From assembly GCF_040412085.2 (NCBI RefSeq), contig NZ_CP115920.1:3162001-3226000 (forward strand): DNA of 64,000 bases, read 5' to 3'. The stretch is from Vibrio sp. CB1-14. GTDB taxonomy: Bacteria; Pseudomonadota; Gammaproteobacteria; Enterobacterales; Vibrionaceae. This document shows positions 49,251 to 59,924 of this stretch, one piece after another. Position numbers and translations under genes: made by a program. Within the stretch, counting starts at the first letter, position 1. Every line of letters starts with the position of its first letter. The notes under the pieces are model-generated. The model did no database searches. It had not been told where the DNA came from and worked only from the letters and a program-made list of their open reading frames with translations.

Positions 49251-50414
49251 TTATGCTTTAGCACGCTCTTCAAGCATTGCTACTGCTGGAAGTACTTTAC
49301 CTTCAACAAACTCAAGGAAAGCACCGCCGCCTGTAGAGATGTAAGAAACGTCAGCTTTGATACCGAACTTGTCGATAGCTGCTAGCGTGTCACCACCACC
49401 TGCTACAGAGAAACCTTCAGATTCAGCGATCGCTTTAGAAATGCCTTCTGTACCCGCTTCGAAGTTCTTGAATTCGAATACGCCAACAGGGCCATTCCAT
49501 AGGATAGTTTTAGCATCTTTTAGGATTTTCGCTAGTTCAGCTGTTGAGTCTGGACCTAGGTCGAAGATCATGTCGTCGTCTTGAACTTCAGATACGTGCT
49601 TGATTTCAGCCTCTGCGTTCTCGTCGAATGCTTTTGCACATGCAACGTCAGTAGCAACTGGAATTGCACACTCGTCCATTAGCTTCTTAGCTGTGTCTAC
49701 TAGGTCTGCTTCGTATAGAGACTTACCTACGTTGTGACCAGCAGCTGCGATGAACGTGTTCGCGATACCACCGCCAACAACAAGTTGGTCAGCGATTTTA
49801 GATAGAGACTCAAGAACCGTTAGCTTAGTAGAAACTTTAGAACCACCAACGATAGCCACCATTGGACGAGCTGGTTTGTCCATTGCTTGACCTAGTGCGT
49901 CTAGTTCGTTAGCTAATAGAGGACCTGCACACGCAACTGGCGCGTTCATGCCAACGCCGTGAGTAGACGCTTGTGCACGGTGAGCAGTACCGAATGCATC
50001 CATTACGAAGATGTCACATAGTGCTGCGTACTTCTTAGATAGCTCTTCTTCGTTCTTTTTCTCGCCTTTGTTGAAGCGAACGTTTTCAAGAACAACAAGC
50101 TCACCCGTGTTTAGCTCAAGACCGTCTAGGTAATCTTTAGCAAGCTTAACTTCACACTCAAGTGCGTCGTTTAGGTAGTTAACAACAGGTTGTAGAGAGA
50201 ACTCTTCTGCGTACTCGCCTTCAGTAGGACGACCTAGGTGAGACGTAACCATCACTTTAGCACCAGCTTCTAGACAGTGCTTGATGGTTGGTAGAGACGC
50301 AAGGATACGAGCGTCAGATGTTACTTTACCGTCTTTAACAGGTACGTTCAGATCAGCACGGATAAATACGCGTTTACCTGCTAGATCCAGGTCAGTCATC
50401 TTGATTACAGACAT
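49251..50414 (-). CDS. pgk: Phosphoglycerate kinase
   Basis: A 387-residue glycolytic kinase that transfers phosphate from 1,3-bisphosphoglycerate to ADP. The N-terminal [16 protein letters not shown], the [14 protein letters not shown] segment, the [10 protein letters not shown] basic site and the C-terminal nucleotide motif [13 protein letters not shown] are present. I start it at the ATG at 50414 ([11 protein letters not shown]) after GAGAGGA; another ATG lies five codons upstream. It follows epd by about 150 bases. Confidence 0.97.
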   Translation of the reverse strand: MSVIKMTDLDLAGKRVFIRADLNVPVKDGKVTSDARILASLPTIKHCLEAGAKVMVTSHLGRPTEGEYAEEFSLQPVVNYLNDALECEVKLAKDYLDGLELNTGELVVLENVRFNKGEKKNEEELSKKYAALCDIFVMDAFGTAHRAQASTHGVGMNAPVACAGPLLANELDALGQAMDKPARPMVAIVGGSKVSTKLTVLESLSKIADQLVVGGGIANTFIAAAGHNVGKSLYEADLVDTAKKLMDECAIPVATDVACAKAFDENAEAEIKHVSEVQDDDMIFDLGPDSTAELAKILKDAKTILWNGPVGVFEFKNFEAGTEGISKAIAESEGFSVAGGGDTLAAIDKFGIKADVSYISTGGGAFLEFVEGKVLPAVAMLEERAKA

Positions 50415-50565
50415 GTTTAGTCCTCTCAACTAAAAAATAAATAAAGTTTTTGAAACCCGGCTTCTTGCCAAGTTTTAGAATTCATCAACTGGTTACTTAT
50501 ATTGGGCTCATGAATATTAATTTCAACCTTCAAAATTAATATTTTCCCCAAGAGCGCCCTTGATA

Positions 50566-51591
50566 CTACTGAGACGCTTGCATTGCTAACGCGGTGTCTA
50601 ACATGCGGTTAGCAAAGCCCCACTCGTTGTCACACCACACCAACATTTTGACCAGACGACCATCACTCACTCGAGTCTGTGTCCCATCAACAATGGCGCT
50701 GTGTGGGTCGTGGTTAAAGTCCACGGAAACCAGCGGTGCTTCAGTATAGTCAACAATGCCGTCTAATGTACACCGAGAAGCATTAATAATGACTTGATTT
50801 ACGTCATTAACTTTCACATTCGTATTTATAGTTACACTAAGATCCATAGCGGTGACATTAATTGTTGGCACTCTTACAGAAATTGCTTCAAATTTGTTAG
50901 AAAATTTCGGAAAGATGCGTTCGATGCCTTTGTGAAGTTTGGTATCCACAGGAATGATGGATAGACTGGCAGAGCGTGTACGGCGTAGATCACCATGATA
51001 CGCGTCGATAACCTGTTGATCATTCATTGAAGAGTGAATGCTAGTAATGGTGCCAGAGTCGATACCAAAGGCTTCATCTAACGCTTGGATAACCGGTACG
51101 ATACAGTTTGTGGTACAAGAGCCATTCGAGACAATGTTATGATCTTTGGTAAGAGTATGATGGTTAACACCGTAAATAATGGTGTTATCAAGATCATTGC
51201 TGCCAGGGTGAGAAAACAACACTTTCTTAGCACCAGCTTCGATGTGCTTCATGCCATCAGCGCGACTACCGAACACGCCAGTACAATCTAGAACAATATC
51301 GACTTCTAGATTCTTCCAAGGCAGTAAACTAATGTCTTCTAAGTGCAAAATACGAATGGTGTCGAACTGACCATCTTTGTGAGTCAGATACAGATGCTCT
51401 TGGTCATGGGTGACTTTTTTATCAAAACGACCATGACTGGTATCGTATTGAAGCAAATGAGCCATCGCTTCTGGCTGCGCAAGTTCGTTTACGGCGACGA
51501 CTTTGATTTGGTCGTTCTTCTCGCTTTCGTATAGCGCTCTGAGTACATTCCGTCCAATGCGTCCAAAACCATTGATTGCCACTCTTAGCAT
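50566..51591 (-). CDS. epd: D-erythrose-4-phosphate dehydrogenase
   Basis: A 341-residue GAPDH-like enzyme oxidising erythrose 4-phosphate to 4-phosphoerythronate, the first step of the DXP-dependent vitamin B6 route. The NAD fold begins [19 protein letters not shown] and the catalytic cysteine lies in [13 protein letters not shown]. The Epd call over GapA rests on position upstream of pgk and fbaA and on Epd-type sequence such as STVVDG-like [18 protein letters not shown]. The start is the ATG at 51591; the frame runs 20 codons further up without similarity. Confidence 0.94.
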   Translation of the reverse strand: MLRVAINGFGRIGRNVLRALYESEKNDQIKVVAVNELAQPEAMAHLLQYDTSHGRFDKKVTHDQEHLYLTHKDGQFDTIRILHLEDISLLPWKNLEVDIVLDCTGVFGSRADGMKHIEAGAKKVLFSHPGSNDLDNTIIYGVNHHTLTKDHNIVSNGSCTTNCIVPVIQALDEAFGIDSGTITSIHSSMNDQQVIDAYHGDLRRTRSASLSIIPVDTKLHKGIERIFPKFSNKFEAISVRVPTINVTAMDLSVTINTNVKVNDVNQVIINASRCTLDGIVDYTEAPLVSVDFNHDPHSAIVDGTQTRVSDGRLVKMLVWCDNEWGFANRMLDTALAMQASQ

Positions 51592-51819
51592 CGCATTACG
51601 CCTTTTTTGTTCACGTGATAAGGGCTTGCATGGTAACCGATCGACCGACATTTCGCATTACGTGATTAGCAATTTGATTGCGCTATTTATCACCAATAGT
51701 TGCGATGCATATCTCTTATGCGCTCACTTTTTCTTTCAATAGCCCTGTTACACTTAAATGAGAGTCATGATCTTGTGTCTTTTAACCACACAGTTTTTAA
51801 CGCACAGGAGGTGTTCTCT

Positions 51820-52047
51820 ATGACAAGCTCAACTTACTGCCAAGCTTGCAACAAACCCACCAGTCACAAAGAGATGCTGGTACGCAAGCCAAGCAGTTAC
51901 GATACCGAGCCATCCTTAATGGGCAAGATTAAGCTGTTTGCGCATACGTTTATTAATGGCGGCCATTACTACGATATGGATCGCTACATAACCTGCCAAG
52001 ACTGTGGCAAACGTACACTTGAAAACAAAGGCAAAGAGTTTGAATAG
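51820..52047 (+). CDS. Small zinc-ribbon-like protein, uncharacterised
   Basis: A 75-residue protein with two CxxC pairs, YCQACNK near residue 7 and TCQDCGK near residue 64, that probably bind one zinc ion. Between them lies a basic, aromatic stretch (KIKLFAHTFINGGHYYDMDRY). The ATG at 51820 follows a strong AGGAGGTG ribosome-binding site six bases upstream, so the start is clear, although the frame is open for 40 further codons. It is divergent from epd and ends at a terminator shared with tkt. I do not recognise the family; DNA, RNA or protein binding are all possible. Confidence 0.75.
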   Translation: MTSSTYCQACNKPTSHKEMLVRKPSSYDTEPSLMGKIKLFAHTFINGGHYYDMDRYITCQDCGKRTLENKGKEFE

Positions 52048-52052
52048 CCACA

Positions 52053-52080
52053 AAAAAACCGAGCACTAGGCTCGGTTTTT
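52053..52080. terminator. Bidirectional terminator between zinc-ribbon gene and tkt
   Basis: AAAAACCGAGCACTAGGCTC then GGTTTTT: a six-pair stem with A and T tracts on both sides, between converging genes. Confidence 0.88.
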
Positions 52081-52099
52081 CATTTCAAGATGAAGGTGC

Positions 52100-54094
52100 T
52101 TATGCAAGCAGCCCTTTTGCCGTGTTCACAACGTTTTCCGTTGTGAAACCAAACATCTTGAATAGCTCGCCTGCTGGTGCAGACTCACCGAATGTCGTCA
52201 TACCGATGATCTTGCCACCGAAGCCAACATACTTGTACCAGTAATCCGCAATACCCGCTTCAACCGCGATACGCTTAGTCACTGCCGCTGGAAGAACCGC
52301 TTCACGGTATGCTTCATCTTGCGCGTCAAATACGTCAGTTGAAGGAAGAGACACAACGCGTACTTTCTTGCCTTCAGCCGTTAGCTCAGCGTAAGCGTTT
52401 GTTGCTAGTTCAACTTCAGAACCGGTTGCGATAAGGATCAGCTCAGGCGTGCCTTCACAATCTTTCAGGATGTAACCACCTTTAGCAACGTTTGCTAGCT
52501 GCTCTGCGTCACGCTCTTGCTGCGTTAGGTTTTGACGAGAGAAGATTAGCGACGTAGGGCCGTCTTTACGCTCAATCGCGTATTTCCAAGCGACTGCAGA
52601 CTCAACCTGGTCACATGGGCGCCATGTGCTCATGTTTGGCGTTACGCGTAGTGATGCGATTTGCTCAACCGGCTGGTGCGTTGGACCGTCTTCACCCAGA
52701 CCGATAGAGTCGTGCGTGTAAACTTGGATGTTTTGCACTTTCATCAGTGCAGCCATGCGCATTGCGTTACGAGCGTATTCCATGAACATTAGGAATGTTG
52801 CACCGTACGGTACGAAACCACCGTGCAGAGCAATACCATTGATGATCGCCGTCATACCGAATTCACGTACACCGTAGTGGATGTAGTTGCCAGACGCATC
52901 GTCAGCCGTTAGAGACTGAGAACCAGACCACATGGTCAGGTTTGATGGTGCTAGGTCAGCAGAGCCGCCCATGAATTCTGGAAGCATCTTACCAAACGCT
53001 TCTAGCGCGTTTTGAGACGCTTTGCGTGATGCAATGTTTGCTGGATTCGCTTGAAGGTCAGCGATGATCTTGCTTGTAGCTTGTTCCCATTCAGCAGGAA
53101 GCTCACCGTTCACACGACGCTTAAACTCAGCCGCAAGTTCTGGGTAAGCCGCTTCATAAGCTGCTAGCTTCTCGTTCCAAGCTGCTTCTTTAGCCGTGCC
53201 TGCTTCGTTTGCATCCCACTCAGCTTTGATATCAGCTGGGATTTCGAATGGACCGTGCTCCCAACCTAGGAATTCGCGTGCTGCTGCAATTTCGTCGTGA
53301 CCTAGAGGTGCACCGTGACAGTCGTGAGAGCCCGCTTTGTTTGGCGAACCAAAACCGATGATAGTTTTAGTACAGATAAGTGTTGGACGTGGATCCGCTT
53401 TTGCCGCCTCGATCGCTGCATTGATCGCGTCAGCATCGTGACCGTCTACCGCTGGGATTACGTGCCAGCCGTATGCTTCAAAGCGCTTAGGCGTGTCATC
53501 AGAGAACCAACCTTCCACTTCGCCATCGATAGAGATGCCGTTGTCATCCCAGAAAGCGATCAGCTTGCCTAGACCTAACGTACCCGCTAGCGAACACGCT
53601 TCGTGAGAGATACCTTCCATCAGACAGCCATCACCCATGAAGACATAAGTGAAGTGGTCAACGATGTCGTGACCTTCTTTGTTGAATTGCGCTGCAAGGG
53701 ATTTCTCAGCCAGTGCCATACCAACCGCGTTAGTGATGCCTTGACCTAGTGGGCCAGTCGTCGTCTCGATACCTGGTGCATAGCCGTACTCTGGGTGACC
53801 TGGCGTTTTCGAGTGCAGTTGACGGAAGTTTTTAAGATCGTCAATTGATAGCTCGTAGCCGCTTAGGTGAAGCAAAGAGTAAATCAGCATTGAGCCGTGG
53901 CCGTTTGATAGTACGAAACGGTCGCGGTCAGCCCACTCTGGGTTTGACGGGTTGTGATTTAGGTGAGAACGCCAAAGAACTTCAGCGATATCTGCCATAC
54001 CCATTGGTGCACCTGGGTGACCTGAGTTAGCTTGTTGAACACCATCCATGCTTAGCGCGCGGATTGCATTAGCGAGTTGTTTACGAGAAGACAT
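52100..54094 (-). CDS. tktA: Transketolase
   Basis: A 664-residue thiamine-diphosphate enzyme of the pentose phosphate pathway that transfers two-carbon units between sugar phosphates. The opening [19 protein letters not shown], the [11 protein letters not shown] loop, the cofactor motif [18 protein letters not shown] near residue 155 and the pyrimidine-domain part [18 protein letters not shown] near 410 are intact. I start it at the ATG at 54094 behind AGGAG, six codons after an upstream in-frame ATG. It supplies erythrose 4-phosphate, the Epd substrate, and stands alone between a terminator and the metK promoter region. Confidence 0.97.
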   Translation of the reverse strand: MSSRKQLANAIRALSMDGVQQANSGHPGAPMGMADIAEVLWRSHLNHNPSNPEWADRDRFVLSNGHGSMLIYSLLHLSGYELSIDDLKNFRQLHSKTPGHPEYGYAPGIETTTGPLGQGITNAVGMALAEKSLAAQFNKEGHDIVDHFTYVFMGDGCLMEGISHEACSLAGTLGLGKLIAFWDDNGISIDGEVEGWFSDDTPKRFEAYGWHVIPAVDGHDADAINAAIEAAKADPRPTLICTKTIIGFGSPNKAGSHDCHGAPLGHDEIAAAREFLGWEHGPFEIPADIKAEWDANEAGTAKEAAWNEKLAAYEAAYPELAAEFKRRVNGELPAEWEQATSKIIADLQANPANIASRKASQNALEAFGKMLPEFMGGSADLAPSNLTMWSGSQSLTADDASGNYIHYGVREFGMTAIINGIALHGGFVPYGATFLMFMEYARNAMRMAALMKVQNIQVYTHDSIGLGEDGPTHQPVEQIASLRVTPNMSTWRPCDQVESAVAWKYAIERKDGPTSLIFSRQNLTQQERDAEQLANVAKGGYILKDCEGTPELILIATGSEVELATNAYAELTAEGKKVRVVSLPSTDVFDAQDEAYREAVLPAAVTKRIAVEAGIADYWYKYVGFGGKIIGMTTFGESAPAGELFKMFGFTTENVVNTAKGLLA

Positions 54095-54320
54095 GTCTGC
54101 TCCTGAGTGCATTAAGCGAATTCCAAGTTTTTCATAGACTGATTGAATAATCAGCGGCCGCTATTGTCGCAAAGCCATATAGTCTCTGCAAACGATTTAC
54201 CGTCATTTTTTGGCATTATCGCCGAATAATGTCGCCGGAATGTGGCGATTCACATACAAAACAGGCAAACGTTTGGCTATATGTTAAAAGCAAAAATCGC
54301 TTGCTAATCGAACATTGATG

Positions 54321-54352
54321 ACTAGAATAGACGTCTAGATGTAGATACACCT
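54321..54352 (+). promoter_or_regulatory. MetJ operator (met boxes) of metK
   Basis: Tandem eight-base units ACTAGAAT, AGACGTCT, AGATGTAG and ATACACCT resemble the met-box consensus AGACGTCT. The second is a perfect match and the third differs at three or four positions. They lie about 70-100 bases before metK, where the S-adenosylmethionine-bound MetJ repressor would act. Confidence 0.8.
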
Positions 54353-54422
54353 ACTATATATCATTGAATTTATTACAAGTGAGTGATTAGACACTCGCTT
54401 AAAAACAGTAATTGGAGCTCTC

Positions 54423-55574
54423 ATGGCTAAGCACCTGTTTACTTCTGAGTCAGTATCAGAAGGCCATCCAGATAAAATCGCAGACCAAATTTCTGATGCG
54501 GTTCTTGATGCAATCCTAGAACAAGATCCAAAAGCACGTGTTGCTTGTGAAACTTACGTTAAGACTGGCATGGTGATGGTGGGTGGTGAGATCACTACTT
54601 CAGCATGGGTAGACATCGAAGAGCTAACGCGTGAAACCGTTCGCGAAATCGGCTATGTTCACTCTGACATGGGTTTTGACGCGGATTCTTGTGCTGTTCT
54701 GAACACCATCGGTAAGCAGTCTCCAGATATCAACCAAGGCGTTGATAAAGCAGATCCTAAAGAACAAGGCGCGGGCGACCAAGGTATCATGTTCGGTTAC
54801 GCAACGAACGAAACTGACATCCTAATGCCAGCACCGATTACTTACTCTCACCTTCTTGTTCAAAAGCAAGCGGAAGTGCGTAAGAACGGCACTCTACCTT
54901 GGCTACGTCCAGACGCTAAGTCTCAGGTAACGTTCCAATACGACCAAGGTAAGATCGTTGGTATCGATGCGGTTGTTCTTTCTACTCAGCACTGCGATAC
55001 CATCTCTACCCCTGATCTGCGTGAAGCGGTTATGGAAGAGATCATCAAGCCAGTACTACCATCAGAGTGGATCAACAAAGAAACGAACTTCTTCATCAAC
55101 CCAACCGGTCGCTTCGTAATCGGCGGTCCTATGGGTGACTGTGGTCTAACAGGTCGTAAGATCATCGTTGATACCTACGGCGGCGCGGCTCGTCACGGTG
55201 GCGGTGCATTCTCTGGTAAAGATCCATCAAAAGTTGACCGCTCTGCAGCATACGCAGCACGTTATGTAGCGAAGAACATCGTAGCGGCTGGCATGGCTGA
55301 CCGTTGTGAAATCCAACTGTCTTACGCAATCGGTGTTGCGGATCCAACGTCTATCATGGTTGAGACATTTGGTACTGAAAAAGTCTCTCACGACATCATC
55401 GTAGAAGCCGTTCGTCAAAACTTCGACCTACGTCCATACGGTCTGCAAGAGATGCTAAACCTGCTTCAGCCTATCTACAAGAAGACTGCAGCATACGGTC
55501 ACTTCGGTCGCGAAGAGTTCCCTTGGGAAGCGACAGACAAAGCAGCGATCCTGCGTGAGTTTACTGGTCTGTAA
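54423..55574 (+). CDS. metK: S-adenosylmethionine synthase
   Basis: A 383-residue enzyme that makes S-adenosylmethionine from methionine and ATP. The conserved [20 protein letters not shown] opening, the [12 protein letters not shown] segment near residue 117 and [19 protein letters not shown] near 258 are complete. Its product feeds the methyl cycle that ends in LuxS, also in this window. MetJ boxes upstream indicate repression by methionine supply. A strong terminator follows. The tkt gene is divergent. Confidence 0.98.
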   Translation: MAKHLFTSESVSEGHPDKIADQISDAVLDAILEQDPKARVACETYVKTGMVMVGGEITTSAWVDIEELTRETVREIGYVHSDMGFDADSCAVLNTIGKQSPDINQGVDKADPKEQGAGDQGIMFGYATNETDILMPAPITYSHLLVQKQAEVRKNGTLPWLRPDAKSQVTFQYDQGKIVGIDAVVLSTQHCDTISTPDLREAVMEEIIKPVLPSEWINKETNFFINPTGRFVIGGPMGDCGLTGRKIIVDTYGGAARHGGGAFSGKDPSKVDRSAAYAARYVAKNIVAAGMADRCEIQLSYAIGVADPTSIMVETFGTEKVSHDIIVEAVRQNFDLRPYGLQEMLNLLQPIYKKTAAYGHFGREEFPWEATDKAAILREFTGL

Positions 55575-55601
55575 TTACTCTTAACCTGAGTTTTTTACTC
55601 C

Positions 55602-55640
55602 AAAAAAGCCCTCAAAATTTTTTTGAGGGCTTTTTTATTT
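55602..55640 (+). terminator. Terminator of metK
   Basis: AAAAAAGCCCTCAAAA and TTTTTTGAGGGCTTTTTT form a long stem with A and T tracts on both sides, about 30 bases after metK. Confidence 0.93.
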
Positions 55641-55952
55641 TTTAATCCTGTCTTTTCAAATACTTTGTTACAAAAATGTTAATTCACTATCTTGTAGCTT
55701 GTATTTAATACCCTTCTGAAAATTGTGTTTTCCTCTAACACGGTCAATAGTTAGACAAAAGTGCCCTTGCGAATAGACCGCTTTGAGAGTTTGTTCGTAT
55801 GCAAAATAGAGCGCTTAAGAAGGGAAGACGCTAACAACGGAAAATGGCTGGATTTTGCAAAGGTAAATGCAAGTCTATTGCCCGACGTATCCATGATGAT
55901 TAGCGCCATGCCCTGATAAAACGAAGGCCAGTTTGTCAATCAGGGAGGACAT
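55641..55952. other. Intergenic region between metK and the DUF2189 gene
   Basis: About 310 bases with no long reading frame. One 19-codon frame at 55844-55903 (MAGFCKGKCKSIARRIHDD) has a weak ribosome-binding site and may be chance. The first part is AT-rich and probably carries the promoter. No terminator or clear operator was seen. Confidence 0.45.
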
Positions 55953-56747
55953 ATGCCTCGAACCGTTAATTCTGATGACTTCCAGAAGAAACATGAAGTC
56001 AGGGATCAAGATTACGCTAAAACCATTCCATCTAACCAGCTCAGTGTGTCTGCACCATTTCATTGGTTAGCACTTGGGCTACATGACCTTATTCGCATGC
56101 CGATCATCAGCGCTTTTTATGGGCTCTGTTTTACTGCCGCTGCCGTCGCTATCGTGCTTCTGGTGCAATGGCAAGGCACGCACCTAGTGATCATGCCAAG
56201 CTTGGTTGTGTACATGTTGATTGGTCCGTTTCTCGCTTTAGGTCTCTATGATGCAGCATGGGAAAGAGAGAAAGGTCATAAACCAAGTCTATTCCACTCT
56301 ATGAAAGCCATTGGGCGCAACTCCACCTCGCAATGGGCGTTTGCGGTACTCTTGGCCGTCGCCATGATCTTTTGGATGCGCATAGCGGCTCTGCTGCACG
56401 CACTCTACCCCTCTGTACAAGGTGCACCACTCTCTGAATTTGCTCCATTCTTGATTACCGGTAGCGTAGTTGGTGCGGTGATTGCGGCTATCATCTTCTC
56501 CATCTCAGCATTCTCTATCCCACTTATGATGGAGCGCCGTGTCGACATTATGACCGCTGTGTTCACCAGTTTTAATGCCGTCAAATCTAACGTACCAGCC
56601 ATGATTGTTTGGGCTCTGATTATCTGCGGCGGGATCTTGATTGGTTTTGCCACATATGGCATAGGAATGATCGTGACAATGCCGATCCTTGGTTACGGCA
56701 CATGGCACGCCTATCACGAGACCATCAAAAAGAAACACCACGCGTAA
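55953..56747 (+). CDS. DUF2189 inner-membrane protein
   Basis: A 264-residue integral membrane protein with about six hydrophobic segments (near residues 48-72, 76-101, 122-146, 158-186 and a longer pair at 205-245). Recognisable DUF2189 features are IRMPIISAFYGLCF and GPFLALGLYDAAWEREKG. Members are often annotated near cytochrome oxidase genes, but function is unknown. The N-terminal 35 residues are hydrophilic. It has a very strong AGGGAGGA ribosome-binding site and is followed by a terminator. Nothing nearby explains its role. Confidence 0.8.
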   Translation: MPRTVNSDDFQKKHEVRDQDYAKTIPSNQLSVSAPFHWLALGLHDLIRMPIISAFYGLCFTAAAVAIVLLVQWQGTHLVIMPSLVVYMLIGPFLALGLYDAAWEREKGHKPSLFHSMKAIGRNSTSQWAFAVLLAVAMIFWMRIAALLHALYPSVQGAPLSEFAPFLITGSVVGAVIAAIIFSISAFSIPLMMERRVDIMTAVFTSFNAVKSNVPAMIVWALIICGGILIGFATYGIGMIVTMPILGYGTWHAYHETIKKKHHA

Positions 56748-56780
56748 CACGTTGGCATACTCAGCCAACCTCAGTAGAAT

Positions 56781-56807
56781 GGCGCCCTGTTTGGGCGCTT
56801 TTTTATT
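56781..56807 (+). terminator. Terminator between the DUF2189 gene and sprT
   Basis: GCGCCCTGTTTGGGCGC forms a seven-pair stem followed by TTTTTTATT. It ends only 15 bases before the sprT start, so it also forms part of the sprT leader. Confidence 0.82.
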
Positions 56808-56821
56808 GTAGGTTATACCCC

Positions 56822-57331
56822 GTGGATGCTTCGCTTTCTGAGCAACTTCATTATCAAGCCATTAAGACTCTGTCTCGCTGCACTGAGCAAGCTCGCCAGT
56901 ACTTTGAGCGTGATTTCCCAGTCCCAGCCCTTAACTATAAGTTGCGTGGCAAGGCGGCGGGTAAAGCCTACCTACAATCGTGGGAAGTACGCCTCAATCC
57001 CGTTCTGTTTGTCGAAAACCAGCAAGACTTTATTGAAGAGGTCATCCCACACGAAGTCGCCCACTTGATCACTCATGCACTATTTGGACGGGTGCGCCCA
57101 CACGGCAAAGAGTGGCAAATGGTCATGAGTCAGGTATTTGGTATCGCCCCAAAAACCACACACTCTTTGAATGTGAGTTCAGTACAAGGGCGAACTTTCG
57201 AGTATCGCTGCCAATGTGACACCTTTGCCGTCACGGTTCGTCGTCACAATAAGGTAATGCGCCAACAAGCCAGTTATCGCTGTCGTAAGTGCGGGGATAC
57301 TATCGAGTTTACTGGTAAGCAGCTAAGCTAG
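56822..57331 (+). CDS. sprT: SprT-family zinc metalloprotease
   Basis: A 169-residue SprT-like protein. The zinc-protease motif HEVAHLITH (HExxH) lies near residue 80 in VIPHEVAHLITHALFG, and two pairs of cysteines form a C-terminal zinc ribbon (YRCQC near 137 and YRCRKCG near 158). Relatives such as SPRTN cut DNA-protein crosslinks; the bacterial protein is little studied. I start it at the GTG at 56822 (VDASLSEQL); the frame continues upstream into the DUF2189 gene without sense. It lies 15 bases after a terminator and about 80 bases before endA. Confidence 0.85.
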   Translation: MDASLSEQLHYQAIKTLSRCTEQARQYFERDFPVPALNYKLRGKAAGKAYLQSWEVRLNPVLFVENQQDFIEEVIPHEVAHLITHALFGRVRPHGKEWQMVMSQVFGIAPKTTHSLNVSSVQGRTFEYRCQCDTFAVTVRRHNKVMRQQASYRCRKCGDTIEFTGKQLS

Positions 57332-57410
57332 TTACATGATCTAACTATCAATAGCTAAGGTCTTTTTTGCGAGTTACACTAGGTTATCCCAACCTTTTAT
57401 AGACCTTGCT

Positions 57411-58121
57411 ATGATCCGCCAGTTATTCGTTACGGCCTTTTTATTGTCCGCCGTTCTTCCCATTACTGTTCACAGTGCACCGCCAAATAGCTTTAGCAAA
57501 GCAAAAAAAGAAGCAGTCAAAATTTATGCCGACCACCCAATAAGTTTTTACTGTGGCTGCGATATTCAATGGCAAGGTAAAAAAGGCACCCCGGATCTGT
57601 CCGCTTGTGGCTATCAGGTTCGTAAGCAACAAAAACGTGCCAGTCGCATCGAGTGGGAGCATGTGGTGCCTGCGTGGCAATTTGGCCACCAGCGACAATG
57701 TTGGCAACAAGGCGGACGCAAAAACTGCACGCGCAATGACAAGCATTTCAAGCTGATGGAAGCAGACTTGCACAACCTGACGCCAGCGATTGGTGAAGTG
57801 AATGGTGATCGTTCAAATTACAACTTCTCACAGTGGAATGGCATGGACGGGGTCAGCTACGGCCGCTGTGAGATGCAGGTTAACTTTAAGCAGCGCAAGG
57901 TCATGCCGCCGGATCGTGCACGTGGCTCTATCGCTCGTACCTATCTTTATATGAGCCAAGAATATGGCTTTAAGCTGTCTAAACAGCAGACACAGCTCAT
58001 GAATGCCTGGAATAAAACCTATCCTGTCGATGCTTGGGAGTGTACTCGCAACGAGCGTATTAAGCGCATTCAAGGCAACGACAATCCGTTCGTGGCACAG
58101 GCGTGCAAAAATCCCAGCTAA
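57411..58121 (+). CDS. endA: Secreted/periplasmic endonuclease I (EndA/Dns/Vvn type)
   Basis: A 236-residue nuclease with a signal peptide ([23 protein letters not shown]) and the beta-beta-alpha-metal active site in [12 protein letters not shown] near residue 82, including the catalytic Glu-His pair. The [21 protein letters not shown] block near residue 124 holds the metal-binding Asn. Eight cysteines probably form disulfides. In vibrios such enzymes are called Dns or Vvn and degrade environmental DNA, which limits natural transformation. It is followed by rsmE and gshB, as in E. coli. Confidence 0.94.
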   Translation: MIRQLFVTAFLLSAVLPITVHSAPPNSFSKAKKEAVKIYADHPISFYCGCDIQWQGKKGTPDLSACGYQVRKQQKRASRIEWEHVVPAWQFGHQRQCWQQGGRKNCTRNDKHFKLMEADLHNLTPAIGEVNGDRSNYNFSQWNGMDGVSYGRCEMQVNFKQRKVMPPDRARGSIARTYLYMSQEYGFKLSKQQTQLMNAWNKTYPVDAWECTRNERIKRIQGNDNPFVAQACKNPS

Positions 58122-58200
58122 ATCCTACGCCAAGCCCTTGTAATTTCGGGGGCTGGCATCCATCTTATACCTCAATACTGTTTGTTGTTTGGAAATTGTT

Positions 58201-58932
58201 ATGCGTATACCTCGACTCTATCACCCTGAAACGATTCAATCTTTGGGCACACTTGCGCTCAGTGATGATGCCGCAGGACACATCGGCCGAGTGTTGCGTA
58301 TGAAAGAAGGTCAAGAGGTACTGCTGTTTGATGGCAGCGGTCATGAATTTCCAGCCACTATTACTAACGTTGGCAAGAAAAGCGTTGATGTCGATATCCG
58401 CGAGAAAATCGCAGTCAGTATCGAGTCACCGCTCGATCTTCATCTCGGACAAGTCATTTCTCGTGGCGACAAGATGGAGTTCACCATTCAGAAGTCGGTC
58501 GAACTGGGCGTCAACACCATCACACCACTCATCTCAGAACGTTGCGGCGTTAAGCTCGATGCCAAACGTTTTGAGAAAAAATTGCAGCAGTGGCAAAAGA
58601 TCGCCATCAGTGCCTGCGAACAATGTGGCCGTAACACGATCCCTGTGATTCGTCCGATCATATCGCTTGAAGAGTGGTGTGCAGAGCCATCTGACGCGCT
58701 CAAGCTCAACCTTCATCCAAGAGCCAAATACTCAATCAATACCTTGCCAGAGCCAGTTCAAAAGGTTCGTCTACTTATCGGTCCAGAGGGCGGATTATCA
58801 GCGCAAGAAATTGAAATGACGGAACAATATCAATTCGAAGAAACCCTGCTTGGTCCTCGCGTACTGAGAACAGAAACGGCCGCGCTTACGGCGATCACGG
58901 CACTTCAAGTACGCTTTGGCGATTTAGGTTAA
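58201..58932 (+). CDS. rsmE: 16S rRNA (uracil-1498-N3)-methyltransferase RsmE
   Basis: A 243-residue SPOUT-class enzyme that methylates U1498 in 16S rRNA. The N-terminal PUA-like domain begins [14 protein letters not shown], and the knotted C-terminal domain has [15 protein letters not shown] and [16 protein letters not shown], the SAM-binding trefoil segments. The ATG at 58201 matches E. coli MRIPRIYHP; a TTG four codons upstream is in frame. It is 12 bases before gshB. Confidence 0.95.
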   Translation: MRIPRLYHPETIQSLGTLALSDDAAGHIGRVLRMKEGQEVLLFDGSGHEFPATITNVGKKSVDVDIREKIAVSIESPLDLHLGQVISRGDKMEFTIQKSVELGVNTITPLISERCGVKLDAKRFEKKLQQWQKIAISACEQCGRNTIPVIRPIISLEEWCAEPSDALKLNLHPRAKYSINTLPEPVQKVRLLIGPEGGLSAQEIEMTEQYQFEETLLGPRVLRTETAALTAITALQVRFGDLG

Positions 58933-58944
58933 CGGGAGAAAACA

Positions 58945-59892
58945 ATGCTCAAACTCGGTATCGTGATGGATCCAATTTCCTCCATCAACATCAAGAAAGA
59001 CTCTAGCTTTGCAATGATGCTGGAAGCCCAGCGTCGCGGTTATGAAATCCACTATATGGAAATGAATGACCTGCACCTAGATCAAGGCACTGCTGTCGCC
59101 GACACCAAAGTCGTCAAGCTCAAAGAAGATCCAAACGGCTGGTATGAATTTACTTCAGAGCAAACCATCGAACTGTCAGAACTTGACGCAGTGCTGATGC
59201 GTAAAGATCCTCCGTTCGACACTGAATATATCTACGCGACCTACATCCTAGAACGTGCAGAAGAAAAAGGCACGCTCATCGTCAATAAGCCTCAGAGCCT
59301 ACGTGACTGTAACGAAAAGCTATTCACTGCGTGGTTCCCAGAGCTGACACCAACGACTATTGTGACTCGCAAAGCAGACAAGATTAAACAGTTCCGTGAC
59401 CAACATGGTGATGTGATCCTAAAACCACTCGATGGTATGGGCGGCGCATCTATTTTCCGTGTTAAGCAAGACGACCCTAACGTTTCAGTGATCATTGAAA
59501 CGCTGACCAATCACGGCCAAAACTATGCGATGGCACAAACGTTCGTTCCTGATATCAGTAACGGTGACAAGCGTATTCTCGTTGTTGACGGCGAACCAAT
59601 GCCGTACTGCCTAGCGCGTATCCCTGCCAAGGGTGAAACCCGCGGTAACTTAGCTGCTGGCGGCCGTGGTGAAGCACGTCCCTTAAGTGAGACAGACAAG
59701 CAAATTGCCGAAGCTGTTGCTCCCACTTTGAAAGAGAAAGGCTTAATCTTTGTAGGACTGGATGTTATTGGTGACAAACTGACAGAAATCAACGTGACCA
59801 GCCCAACCTGTATTCGTGAAATCGAAGCCGCCTTTGACATCTCTATTACCGGCAAGCTAATGGATGCTATCGAGCGTCGTTTAGGCAAATAG
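58945..59892 (+). CDS. gshB: Glutathione synthetase
   Basis: A 315-residue ATP-grasp enzyme joining gamma-glutamylcysteine and glycine to give glutathione. Starts MLKLGIVMDPISSINIKKDS as in E. coli. ATP-grasp blocks are VILKPLDGMGGASIFRV near residue 158 and GETRGNLAAGGRGEARPL near 230. GshA, which makes its substrate, lies about 2 kb downstream on the opposite strand. It has an AACGGGAGAAAAC ribosome-binding site and probably runs with yqgE. Confidence 0.97.
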   Translation: MLKLGIVMDPISSINIKKDSSFAMMLEAQRRGYEIHYMEMNDLHLDQGTAVADTKVVKLKEDPNGWYEFTSEQTIELSELDAVLMRKDPPFDTEYIYATYILERAEEKGTLIVNKPQSLRDCNEKLFTAWFPELTPTTIVTRKADKIKQFRDQHGDVILKPLDGMGGASIFRVKQDDPNVSVIIETLTNHGQNYAMAQTFVPDISNGDKRILVVDGEPMPYCLARIPAKGETRGNLAAGGRGEARPLSETDKQIAEAVAPTLKEKGLIFVGLDVIGDKLTEINVTSPTCIREIEAAFDISITGKLMDAIERRLGK

Positions 59893-59924
59893 CCAATAGT
59901 GGATGTAGATAGGGAGAAACGGGT

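Noticed and set aside
54240..54262. TGTGG-CGAT-TCACA as a CRP site between tkt and metK
   Set aside because: The half sites are four bases apart; CRP sites need six.
56609..56821. Long N-terminal extension of sprT inside the DUF2189 gene
   Set aside because: It lies in another frame of that gene and crosses the terminator; the GTG at 56822 gives a normal SprT length.
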